Assembly (NCBI GenBank): GCA_002694745.1
Contig: NZMY01000050.1
Location: 124,001-188,000 of the forward strand
DNA from: Croceicoccus sp.
GTDB taxonomy: Bacteria > Pseudomonadota > Alphaproteobacteria > Sphingomonadales > Sphingomonadaceae
Direction of reading: 5' to 3'
Length of the DNA stretch: 64,000 bases
Shown here: piece by piece, positions 55,240 through 63,554 of the stretch
Layout of the letters: each line of letters begins with the position of its first letter
Position numbering within the stretch: position 1 is the stretch's first letter
Made by a program: the position numbers and the translations under genes
The notes under the pieces: generated by a model
Told to the model about the DNA's origin: nothing
The model's input: the letters and a program-made list of their open reading frames with translations, nothing else
Database searches by the model: none

Positions 55240-56913
55240 TCAGCCGTTTTCGCCGCTCGCCTTATTCTCGGCCCCGGCGGTTTCCTCTTCGGCGGGGATC
55301 GTGGCCGCGGGTTCGCAGCGATAGACCAGCCGCTCGTTCGGGGTTTCGGGCAGCAATTGGCGAATCGCCTCCTGCTGGTCGCCAAGATCGCGCGCCGCAT
55401 CCTCGCCTGCACCGCACGCGGGCGCCTGATAAGACGCGCGGGCCTCCCTCGCGGCGTTCATCGTATTCAGGTCGAGGAAATAGCGGTCGGTGCGCAGCAT
55501 CCGCCTGGCAGGGTCATAGCGCGAGACCGAAATCGTCTGCTCGCCCTCGGGCACCAGGATCCGCGACCAGCCATCGGACGACAGGCCGTACTGGGTGCGC
55601 CCGTTGACGCAGCCGTCCTGGTTCCATTGCAGTTCGAGGTCATTGCTGTTCGACACGGTCACGCGGCTGCGATCGGGCAGGAAACGGCACAGGAAGCGGC
55701 CGCGATCGACATCGGGCGAGGGCACGCGCGCGTCGCTGCGCTTGGTCAGCACGGCGCGCTGCGCATCGTCGCCGCGCGCGATCACGTCGCTGACCGACGG
55801 GCGCGCCAGCCATGCCGCCAGCGCCGCCAGCAGCGAGAACCCGGCAAAGGCACCCGCGGCCAGCGCCTGTTCGCGGCGGCGGTTGTCGAGCAGATAGACC
55901 GCGCCAAGCCCGCTCATCATCGCGAACACCACCATCAGCCCGGCAAGGCCCATCAGCGTCTCGCGCTCGTCTAGCGCTTCCAGTTCGGCGATGCGTGCGG
56001 CCTTTTCGGCGGCAAGGCTGCGTTCGTTCGCGGCGGCGGCCAGCCGCGCGCGGCGTTCGGCATCCTCGCGCAGGTTTCGCGCCGTCTCCTCGGCGTCGAG
56101 ATCGGCGAGCGAACGGCACTTGGTGGCGCTGGTGCTGGGCGTGACGCCCGCCGCGCGCAGGAAGGGCGCAAGCTCGCGCATCGAGACGGCGAAATAGAAT
56201 TCCGAATCGCTGCCATTGTCGCTGATCGTGCCGAAGGCGTTGACGCCGACGACGCGACCGCAGGGATCGAGCAGCGGCCCGCCCGAATTGCCGACGCCGA
56301 TCGCCGCGGTGTGCAGGATCGTGTCGTAATCGGCCGAGGTGCGGCCCGCCGACACCTGCCCGCGCGTCTTCACCGGTGCCTGCGGCGAGGTCAGCCCGTT
56401 GAGGCCCAGCCCCAGCGCCTGGTCGACATTGGCGGGATAGCCGACGGCATAGACATCCTGCCCATCCTCGACCCGCCCGGAATAGAGCGTCGAGACGGGC
56501 AGCGAGGCATCCTCGGTCAGTTCGACCAGCGCGAGGTCGACATCGCCCGCGATGCGCACGATTCGCGCGAAATAGCCGGTGCGGCCCTGCGCGGGCACGA
56601 TGCCGAGGCGCAGCCGGTCATCGTCCATCAGCGGGGCGAGGACATGGGCGTTGGTGACGATCAGCTTGGGCGTGACGGCAAAGCCGGTGCCGTGGCCGAT
56701 GACGTCATAGCCCGACGCATCGCGCATCACGATGACCACGCGCACGACCGAGCGGGCCGTGGCATTGATGTCGGCGGTATCCGCGCGCACGGCAGGCGCG
56801 CCGCCCAGCAGCGAGCCGGTCGCGACAAGCGCCAGCAGCAGCGCCGCGGCCATGCCGCGCGCCAGCCGCGCGATGCGGCGTCCCAGGTTTCCGAAACTCA
56901 TCCCAGCGTCCAT
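55240..56913 (-). CDS. Trypsin-like serine protease with membrane hairpin and unassigned C-terminal region
   Basis: A 557-residue protein. Residues 20-45 form a signal or anchor ending AVRADT. A chymotrypsin-fold protease follows with the triad His90 (TNAHV), Asp124 or Asp126 (GDVDLAL) and Ser210 (GVGNSGGPLLD). Next are an Arg/Glu/Ala-rich coiled-coil stretch (about 270-315), two transmembrane helices (321-341 and 352-370), and a 185-residue region with four Cys that I cannot assign. No PDZ domain is present, unlike DegP/DegS. ATG 56901 is an alternative start. The architecture suggests a periplasmic protease with a cytosolic coiled coil only if the first segment is uncleaved, so topology is open. 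Confidence 0.78.
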   Translation of the reverse strand: MDAGMSFGNLGRRIARLARGMAAALLLALVATGSLLGGAPAVRADTADINATARSVVRVVIVMRDASGYDVIGHGTGFAVTPKLIVTNAHVLAPLMDDDRLRLGIVPAQGRTGYFARIVRIAGDVDLALVELTEDASLPVSTLYSGRVEDGQDVYAVGYPANVDQALGLGLNGLTSPQAPVKTRGQVSAGRTSADYDTILHTAAIGVGNSGGPLLDPCGRVVGVNAFGTISDNGSDSEFYFAVSMRELAPFLRAAGVTPSTSATKCRSLADLDAEETARNLREDAERRARLAAAANERSLAAEKAARIAELEALDERETLMGLAGLMVVFAMMSGLGAVYLLDNRRREQALAAGAFAGFSLLAALAAWLARPSVSDVIARGDDAQRAVLTKRSDARVPSPDVDRGRFLCRFLPDRSRVTVSNSNDLELQWNQDGCVNGRTQYGLSSDGWSRILVPEGEQTISVSRYDPARRMLRTDRYFLDLNTMNAAREARASYQAPACGAGEDAARDLGDQQEAIRQLLPETPNERLVYRCEPAATIPAEEETAGAENKASGENG

Positions 56914-57052
56914 GGCTGCGGGCCTTAGCGACTTTCGGATCGCCATGGCAGGGGGTATGTCGGGGCGTCCCACAGGGTTTTTCGCAAGCAAATCCGGTTT
57001 GATCGCGGCTTTCGGGATGCGGGCTGCGCGGCGGGAGGCTAGAACGTATCCC

Positions 57053-58096
57053 ATGACGCTGGTCCCGCCCCTCCCGCTGCCCGAAGCAGAAGCGCTTGCC
57101 GCCTTCGCGCGCCGCGACCGCCGCTATGACGGGCGCTTCGTCGTGGGGGTGCGCACGACCGGCATTTATTGCCGCCCCAGCTGCCCCGCGCGCAGGCCGA
57201 GGCCGGAGAACATGGCGCTGTATCCCGATATTCCCTCGGCGCAGGCGGCGGGGCTGCGCGCCTGCAAGCGTTGCCTGCCCGACGATGCGATGCAGGACCG
57301 CGAGGCGGTGCGCGCCGCGCTGGATGCAATCCGGGGGCAGGGCGGACCTGTGACGCTGTCCGTTCTGGCGGAGCGGACGGGTTACTCACCCGACCACCTC
57401 GCGCGCATTTTTCGCCGCGCGGTGGGCCTCAGCCCCGCCGAATATGGCCGCGCACTGCGGCTGGAGCGTGCGCGCGATGCGCTGGGACAGGAAGCGAACG
57501 TGACCGATGCGATACTGGAGGCAGGCTATGAAACCCCCTCGCGCTTTTATGACGAGGCGAAGGACCGGCTGGGCATGACCCCCTCGGCATGGCAGCGCGG
57601 TGGGGAGGGGGTGACGATCCGCTGGGCCGTGGTCCCGACGACTCTGGGCGACATGCTGGTCGCGGCGACGGACAAGGGCATCTGCCGCCTGTCGTTCGGC
57701 GAGGGTGTCGATTCATTGGCGCAGCGTTTTTCGCGCGCGGAACTGGTCGAGGGCGGCGAAGAATTCACCGGTCTGCTCCGCCGCGTCATCGCCGAGGTCG
57801 AGGCCCCCGGCAGCGATCCGGACATCTCGCTCGACGTGAAGGGCACCGCCTTTCAGGAGCGGATCTGGGCCGAACTGCGCCGCATTCCGGCGGGCGAAAC
57901 GCGCAGCTATGCCCAGCTTGCGGCAGCGGCAGGCCATCCGAAAGCCGTGCGCGCGGCAGGCAGCGCCAATGGCGCGAACAATGTCGCGGTGCTGATCCCC
58001 TGCCACCGCGTGGTGCGGTCGGATGGCAGCGTCGGCGGCTATGCCTATGGGCCAGAGATCAAGAGCGCGCTGCTGGAGCGCGAGAAGCGGCGCTAG
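57053..58096 (+). CDS. ada: Ada: bifunctional methyl-DNA repair protein and AraC-type regulator
   Basis: A 347-residue Ada protein. The N-terminal zinc site has Cys40, Cys44, Cys71 and Cys74, of which Cys40 takes methyl groups from phosphotriesters and turns the protein into an activator. An AraC-type helix-turn-helix follows (about 90-185). The C-terminal alkyltransferase carries Cys317 in PCHRVV and removes methyl from O6-methylguanine. All functional Cys residues are present, so it should be active both as repair enzyme and sensor. GGGAGG lies 14 bases before ATG 57053. The gene overlaps the convergent photolyase gene by 4 bp. Confidence 0.94.
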   Translation: MTLVPPLPLPEAEALAAFARRDRRYDGRFVVGVRTTGIYCRPSCPARRPRPENMALYPDIPSAQAAGLRACKRCLPDDAMQDREAVRAALDAIRGQGGPVTLSVLAERTGYSPDHLARIFRRAVGLSPAEYGRALRLERARDALGQEANVTDAILEAGYETPSRFYDEAKDRLGMTPSAWQRGGEGVTIRWAVVPTTLGDMLVAATDKGICRLSFGEGVDSLAQRFSRAELVEGGEEFTGLLRRVIAEVEAPGSDPDISLDVKGTAFQERIWAELRRIPAGETRSYAQLAAAAGHPKAVRAAGSANGANNVAVLIPCHRVVRSDGSVGGYAYGPEIKSALLEREKRR

Positions 58097-59649
58097 CCCC
58101 GCGCCCAGCCCTTGCTGGCGGGCACCAGCGCGTCCAGCACGTCCTTCGCGCTGTCCAGATATTCGCGGCGCCGGTCCTCGTCCATCCGGTCCCACGTCGA
58201 ATAGACCCGCGCCACCCGGTTGTTGCTTTCAAGCAGCTTGCGATTGCGTACCATGAAATCCCAGTAGAGCGGATTGAACGGGCAAGCCCCTTCGCCGGTC
58301 TTCTTCGACACCGAATAGCTGCATTTCCGGCAGTAATCCGACATTTTGTTGATGTAGTTTCCGCTCGACGCATAGGGTTTGGTCGCCAGCCGCCCCTTGT
58401 CGGCCCACAGCGCCATCGCCGCCACATTGGGCAGTTCGACCCACTCATAGGCGTCGGCATAGACCACCAGGAACCAGTCCTCGACCTCCTGCGGTTTCAC
58501 CCCCGCAATCAGCGCGAAATTGCCCAACACCATCAGACGCTGGATGTGGTGCGCATGCGCATTCTCGCGCGTCGATCGGACCGCCTCGGCCATGCAGAGC
58601 ATGTCGGTTTCGCCGGTCCAGTAGAATTCGGGCAGCGGGCGGTGGGCGTCCAATGCGTTGGCCTCGGCCAGTTCGGGCATTTCCAGCCAGTACATGCCGC
58701 GGATATATTCGCGCCAGCCGATGATCTGGCGGATGAAGCCCTCCACCGCGTTGATCGGGGCCTTGCCGTCCTTCCACGCCTTTTCCGCACGGCGGCAGCA
58801 TTCGACCGGATCGAGCAGCCCCAAGTTGATCGATGTCGATAGCAGCGAGTGATAGAGATCGTCCTCCCCCGTCACCATCGCGTCCTGATAGGTGCCGAAA
58901 TCGGGCAGGCGGTCAGCGACGAAGGCATCCAGCGCCTTTTCCGCCTGCGCCGCCGTCACCGGCCAGCCGAAATGGTCGAGGCTGCCGAAATGCGCGTCGA
59001 AACGGCGGGCGACCATCGCGATCACCTCTTGCGTCACATCGTCGGGTTCGAACTTGGGCGCGGGCGGCGGGTCCATGTGCTTGTCCGGCGAGGCGCGATT
59101 GTCGTGGTCATAGTTCCACTGCCCGCCCGCCGGCTCTTCGCCTTCCATCAGCAGGCCGGTCTTGGCACGCATCTCGCGATAGAAATTCTCCATCCGCAGC
59201 GTGCGCCGACCCTGCGCCCAGCCGATGAACTCGGGGATCGAGCACAGGAAGCGGTCGTCGGGCAGGATTTCCAGCGGCACGTCCAGCGGACCCTTCAGCC
59301 CCTGCAGAGCCTTGAGCACGCGCCATTCGCCCGGCTCGACGATGCGAACCTCGCGTGCATCGTGGCGCTCGACTGCGCGCGTGATCTCGCCGGTGAAGCT
59401 GCCGCTGTTCCCCTCGTCCTCAAGCGCGATGTAATCGACCGTCCAGCCGCGGTCCCGCAACTCGGCGGCGAAGTGACGCATCGCAGACAGGATCAGCGCG
59501 ATCTTGGCCTTGTGGTGCCGGACATAGGTCGTCTCCTCGGCGACCTCCATCATCAGCACGACCGCATCCGCCTTGTCACAGCCTTCCAGGCTGGCAAGCG
59601 AATGGGTCAGCTGGTCGCCGAGGACCGGGATCAGGACGGGACTGGTCAT
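58093..59649 (-). CDS. Prokaryotic Fe-S (6-4) photolyase / cryptochrome family protein
   Basis: A 518-residue flavoprotein of the FeS-BCP class (PhrB type), which repairs (6-4) photoproducts with light or acts as a photoreceptor. It starts LIPVLGDQLTHSL. Cys at 440, 443 and 456 have the same spacing as three of the four iron-sulfur ligands of Agrobacterium PhrB (438, 441, 454), and DMLCMAEA supplies a fourth near 352. The NYDHDNR, GWREYIRGMYW and NAHAHHIQRLMV blocks are typical. ATG 59649 was chosen over 59664; neither has a strong ribosome site. The family usually uses FAD plus a lumazine cofactor. Confidence 0.92.
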   Translation of the reverse strand: MTSPVLIPVLGDQLTHSLASLEGCDKADAVVLMMEVAEETTYVRHHKAKIALILSAMRHFAAELRDRGWTVDYIALEDEGNSGSFTGEITRAVERHDAREVRIVEPGEWRVLKALQGLKGPLDVPLEILPDDRFLCSIPEFIGWAQGRRTLRMENFYREMRAKTGLLMEGEEPAGGQWNYDHDNRASPDKHMDPPPAPKFEPDDVTQEVIAMVARRFDAHFGSLDHFGWPVTAAQAEKALDAFVADRLPDFGTYQDAMVTGEDDLYHSLLSTSINLGLLDPVECCRRAEKAWKDGKAPINAVEGFIRQIIGWREYIRGMYWLEMPELAEANALDAHRPLPEFYWTGETDMLCMAEAVRSTRENAHAHHIQRLMVLGNFALIAGVKPQEVEDWFLVVYADAYEWVELPNVAAMALWADKGRLATKPYASSGNYINKMSDYCRKCSYSVSKKTGEGACPFNPLYWDFMVRNRKLLESNNRVARVYSTWDRMDEDRRREYLDSAKDVLDALVPASKGWARG

Positions 59650-59683
59650 GTCAGGGCCGGGCATTCTGGCTTGCGGCGCTGCC

Positions 59684-60316
59684 TCAGCTCAGCATCGGCT
59701 CCACACCCGGCTCGGCCTTGGCGCGGGCGGACTGATAGGCGGGGCGCTCGCCGATGCGCTGCAGATAGGCGCGGGTGGCGGGATAATCGTCGAGCGAGAA
59801 CTGCCTGAACGCGCGGCCCGTGGTCAGCGACCAGATCATCATGATGTCCGCGGTGGTCAGCGCCTCGCCGCCGAAAAAGGGGGCGTCCGTCAGCCGCTGT
59901 TCGATCATCGACCAGGCGCGCGCCTTGCGGTCGCTGATGAAGGCGGGGACGCTGTCCGCCCCCATCATGGGTGCCGAAATCTCGATATAGGAAATCGGCA
60001 TCATCGACCCGTTGGCGAAATGGAACCAGAAAAGATGATCGGCGAAATCGGCGCTATCCTTGTCGGGCGCCAGCCTGCCGCCGCCGTGACGCGCATTGAT
60101 ATAGTCGCAGATCGCCGCGCTTTCGCCCAGCACCAGGTCGCCCTCGGTGATGACGGGGGCGATGCCCATCGGGTGCAGCGCCTTGTACTGGTCGGGCGCC
60201 ATGCGGTTGTCGCTGCGCCGGTCATAGAGCTTCAGATCATAGTCGATGCCCAGCTCCTCGCACAGCCAGACGATGCGTTCGGATTGCGATGTACGCAGGT
60301 GATGGACGGTCAGCAT
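59684..60316 (-). CDS. Glutathione S-transferase family protein
   Basis: A 210-residue GST. The N-terminal thioredoxin fold has LTVHHLRTSQSERIVWLCEEL, with Ser11 at the usual catalytic place, and the GESAAICDYI glutathione-contact motif near residue 63. The C-terminal helical domain has FFGGEALTTADIMM with the N-cap box. GGGAGAG precedes ATG 60316. The substrate is not predictable. It lies between the photolyase gene and priA on the same strand, 26 bp after priA. Confidence 0.92.
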   Translation of the reverse strand: MLTVHHLRTSQSERIVWLCEELGIDYDLKLYDRRSDNRMAPDQYKALHPMGIAPVITEGDLVLGESAAICDYINARHGGGRLAPDKDSADFADHLFWFHFANGSMMPISYIEISAPMMGADSVPAFISDRKARAWSMIEQRLTDAPFFGGEALTTADIMMIWSLTTGRAFRQFSLDDYPATRAYLQRIGERPAYQSARAKAEPGVEPMLS

Positions 60317-60342
60317 GATATGATCTCTCCCGGTTTGTTGCG

Positions 60343-62508
60343 TCAGACGAAGCTGTATGGGTCTATGTCCACCCCAACGCGCACGCCGGGCGGATGATCC
60401 AGCGGACCCAGCCATTCGCGGATCGTCTGCTGCAGGGCGGCGCTGCGACGCGCGTTGATCAGCAGGCGATAGCGATAGCGGCCGCGCAGCATCGACAGCG
60501 GCGCGGGCGCGGGGCCATAGACCGCGATATCGTCCAGCCGCGGCGCGCTGCCGCCGATCTTGCGCGCGGCCTCTGCCGCTTCGGCCTCGTCCTCGCTCGA
60601 CACGATGATCGCGGCCCAGCGGCCGAAGGGCGGTGCGCCCGCGTGGCGGCGCGCATCGCTTTCGGCTTCGTAGAACGCGTCGCGGTCGTAGGCGGCCAGT
60701 GCGGCGATGACGGGCGCTTCGGGGTGGCGAGTCTGGATCAGCACTTCGCCGGCCTTGGCGGCGCGGCCCGCACGGCCCGCGACCTGCGCGATCTGCTGAT
60801 AGCTGCGTTCGGCGGCGCGCAGATCCCCGCCTTCGAGGCCGAGGTCCGCATCGACCACGCCCACCAGCGTGAGCTCGGGGAAGTGATAGCCCTTGGTCAC
60901 CAATTGCGTGCCGACGATCACGTCGATCTCCCCGGCCTGCGCGGCATCGACGAATTCGCCAATCTTGTCGGGGCTGGACAGAGTGTCGCTGGTGACGACG
61001 GCGGTGCGCGCGTCGGGAAAGATCTCCGCCACCTCATCCGCGATGCGTTCGACGCCGGGTCCGCAGGCGGCAAGGCAGTCCTTCTCGCCGCATTCGGGGC
61101 AGGCCTCGGGGCTGGAAACCTGGTGGCCGCAGTGATGGCAGGCAAGGCGGCGGGTCAGCCGGTGCTCGACCAGCCAGGCCGAGCAATTGGGGCACTGGAA
61201 CCGGTACCCGCACTGGCGGCACAGGGTCAGCGGCGCATAGCCCCGGCGGTTGAGGAACAGCAGCGATTGTTCGCCCCGTTCCAGCCGCTCCTCCATCGCC
61301 TTGACCAGCGAGGGGGCAAGCCAGCGGCCGCGCGGCGGGCTCTCCTCGCGCAGGTCGAGGATGCGTATGTCGGGCAGGACCGCGCCGCCGAAACGGGCGG
61401 GCAGGTCGATCTTCTCGTACACCCCCGCCTCGGCCATCTGCAGGCTTTCCAGCGCGGGCGTCGCGCTGGCGAGGATGGCGGGGATCTGCTCGAACCGGGC
61501 GCGCATCACCGCGACGTCGCGGGCGTTATAGCGCACCCCGTCGTCCTGCTTGAAGCTGATCTCATGCGCCTCGTCCACCACGATCAGGCCAAGGTCGCGG
61601 AACGGCAGGAACAGCGCCGACCTTGCGCCCACCACAACTGATGCGCCGCCCTCCGACACTTGCCGCCATGCGCGGCGGCGGTCGGACTGCTTCTGCGCGC
61701 TGTGCCAGACGGTGGGTTGCGCGCCGAAGCGCGCCTCGAAGCGTTTCAGGAAGTTCTGCGTCAGCGCGATCTCGGGCAGTAGCACCAGCACCTGCCGCCC
61801 CAGCCGCAGCGCCTCGGCCACGCCTTCGAAATAGGTCTCGGTCTTGCCCGATCCGGTCACCCCGTCGAGCAGCAGGGGCGCGAACTTGCGCGCCTTTACC
61901 GCATCGGTGAAGCGGTCGGCGGCTTCCTGCTGGCCATCGGACAGGTCGGGCGGCGCGTGATCGGGGCGCGGCATGGGGAAGGGGCGGTCGATCGCGACTT
62001 CCACCGCCTCAAGGCAGTCCGCGTTGACCAGCCCGCGCAGCACAGCTTCGGACACGCCCGCCAGATCGGCCAGCTCGCGGATCGTGCCCTGCTCGCCCTC
62101 CAGCGCCGACAGCGCCGCGTCGCGCTGAGGGGTCATGCGCGGCGGCATGGTTCCGGTCAGCCGGTATTCGGTGATCGTCCCGCCCCCGCGCAGCGCCGCG
62201 CTGGACGACAGCGCCATGCGCGCCACGCTCGCCATCGAGGCGATGTAGTAATCCGCGGTCCACTCGATCAGCCGGCGCAAGGGCGCGCGCAGCGGCGGCA
62301 CGGGCAATGCGCCCAGCAGCGGGCGCAGCCGCGCGTCCGGAACCTCGGTGCCGGGAAGCCGTTCGGTTTCCCACACGATGCCAGTCACCTGGCGCGGCCC
62401 CAAAGGCGCGACGACGACGCTGCCCGGTTCCACAGACATGCCGTCGGGCACGCGATAGTCGAGCGGCCCTAACGCGGCATTCATCACGAGGAGACGGACG
62501 CGGTTCAT
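60343..62508 (-). CDS. priA: Primosomal protein N' (replication restart helicase)
   Basis: A 721-residue helicase that reloads the replisome at stalled forks. The N-terminal fork-binding domain is followed by Walker A GVTGSGKT and the DEAH box VVDEAHE. The zinc-binding insertion shows four Cys pairs in CRQCGYRFQCPNC, CHHCG and CPECGEKDC, as in PriA. HRYRLL-like and EAEAAEAARK segments close the protein. ATG 62508 is preferred to the in-frame ATG 62520. No primosome partner is adjacent; PriB and PriC are usually absent in alphaproteobacteria. Confidence 0.96.
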   Translation of the reverse strand: MNRVRLLVMNAALGPLDYRVPDGMSVEPGSVVVAPLGPRQVTGIVWETERLPGTEVPDARLRPLLGALPVPPLRAPLRRLIEWTADYYIASMASVARMALSSSAALRGGGTITEYRLTGTMPPRMTPQRDAALSALEGEQGTIRELADLAGVSEAVLRGLVNADCLEAVEVAIDRPFPMPRPDHAPPDLSDGQQEAADRFTDAVKARKFAPLLLDGVTGSGKTETYFEGVAEALRLGRQVLVLLPEIALTQNFLKRFEARFGAQPTVWHSAQKQSDRRRAWRQVSEGGASVVVGARSALFLPFRDLGLIVVDEAHEISFKQDDGVRYNARDVAVMRARFEQIPAILASATPALESLQMAEAGVYEKIDLPARFGGAVLPDIRILDLREESPPRGRWLAPSLVKAMEERLERGEQSLLFLNRRGYAPLTLCRQCGYRFQCPNCSAWLVEHRLTRRLACHHCGHQVSSPEACPECGEKDCLAACGPGVERIADEVAEIFPDARTAVVTSDTLSSPDKIGEFVDAAQAGEIDVIVGTQLVTKGYHFPELTLVGVVDADLGLEGGDLRAAERSYQQIAQVAGRAGRAAKAGEVLIQTRHPEAPVIAALAAYDRDAFYEAESDARRHAGAPPFGRWAAIIVSSEDEAEAAEAARKIGGSAPRLDDIAVYGPAPAPLSMLRGRYRYRLLINARRSAALQQTIREWLGPLDHPPGVRVGVDIDPYSFV

Positions 62509-62566
62509 CTTGCGCCCCATATGGCGGCAGCAGCGCCCCGATGACAGGGCGAAGGAGGATTTGAAT

Positions 62567-63262
62567 ATGGATAAAGCCGTGACGCCGCCTGAAAATATCG
62601 CCAGCCGCCGCCGTTTTCTGGGCTTTGCCGCCCTTGGCGCGGGCGCGCTGGCCCTGCCGGGCTGTGCCTCATACGGCGGCTTTTCCTATACCGAGGCGAT
62701 CCGGCGGCTGCTCACCATCGCCTCGCAGGATGCGTTCGAGCAATTGCTGGCGCCCAACGGTTTCTACGACACGCAGCTGGCGCAGCTGACCGCGAACGAC
62801 CTGCTGGGCAACCGGTCTAGCGCGGTGGCGCGGATCCTGGGGTCCAGCATCGTGCGCGACCGGCTGATGCGCGAATTCAATCAGGTCGCTGCAGAAGGCG
62901 CCTATCGCGCCGCGCCGGTGGTGGCCGACACGATCCGCGTGATCGGGTTCCAGAACGCGATCGACCTGATCTCTGGCGGGCCGACCGCTGCGACCAGTTT
63001 CCTGCGGCAGAACATGGGCCAGCGCCTGATCGAGGTGATGCTGCCCGAAATCGGCGAGGCGCTCAGCGTGGTGAACGATCCGGTGCTGGGGCCTGCGCTG
63101 TCCGAACTGGCGGGCGTGAACCTACAAGGCGTGACCAATTCGCTGACTCGCAATACCGAGGAAGTGATTTGGGACGCCATCGGCCGCGCCGAGACGTCGA
63201 TCCGGCAGGACCCCTATGCCACCAATGATCCGCTGCTGATCGGCGCGTTCGGGGTCCGCTAG
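62567..63262 (+). CDS. DUF4197 domain-containing lipoprotein
   Basis: A 231-residue exported protein. The Tat-like motif SRRRFLGF (residues 13-20) leads a hydrophobic core ending LPGC at Cys33, a lipobox. The rest is helical and matches DUF4197 by its SYTEAIRRLLTIASQDAFE start and the repeated short helices. AGGAGG stands 8 bases before ATG. The function of the family is unknown. It is divergent from priA by 58 bp. Confidence 0.85.
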   Translation: MDKAVTPPENIASRRRFLGFAALGAGALALPGCASYGGFSYTEAIRRLLTIASQDAFEQLLAPNGFYDTQLAQLTANDLLGNRSSAVARILGSSIVRDRLMREFNQVAAEGAYRAAPVVADTIRVIGFQNAIDLISGGPTAATSFLRQNMGQRLIEVMLPEIGEALSVVNDPVLGPALSELAGVNLQGVTNSLTRNTEEVIWDAIGRAETSIRQDPYATNDPLLIGAFGVR

Positions 63263-63490
63263 AACCGCCGCAGCACCGTGAGTTGCGGGATATGGGCCAG
63301 CTCGTCACGTTTCGTCGCGAAAGCGATAGCCGATTTCGGCCAGCAGCGGCGTGCCCTCGGCAATCCCGGTTTCCGCGCCCGCCAGCGTCCACAGCTGCCA
63401 TTCCTTATCGGCTGCGGACGCAGGGGCAGGTTGCAAAAACAGCCCCATGGCGGCAAGGCACAGCAGGCAAGCGGTGGTCATGCGACTCAT
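63259..63490 (-). pseudogene. Probable remnant of an outer-membrane DUF2490-type protein (frameshift, truncated)
   Basis: The start at 63490 or 63481 encodes a clear signal peptide (LLCLAAMGLFLQPAPASA) and then DKEWQLWTLAG and LLAEIGYRFRDET before a stop at 63305. Reading on in another frame gives RDELAHIPQLTVLRRF and a stop at 63259. The joined order resembles the start of DUF2490 beta-barrel proteins (Trp-x-Leu, then RF-x-D, then a Leu-rich strand), but those are about 220 residues long. I read it as a frameshifted, truncated remnant; a short exported 62-residue peptide is the alternative. Confidence 0.35.
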
Positions 63491-63554
63491 GGCCCGAATT
63501 GCTACGCGCCGCGCATGATCCTGTCTGCCCACGATTGATTGGAAAGCTCTCCCG

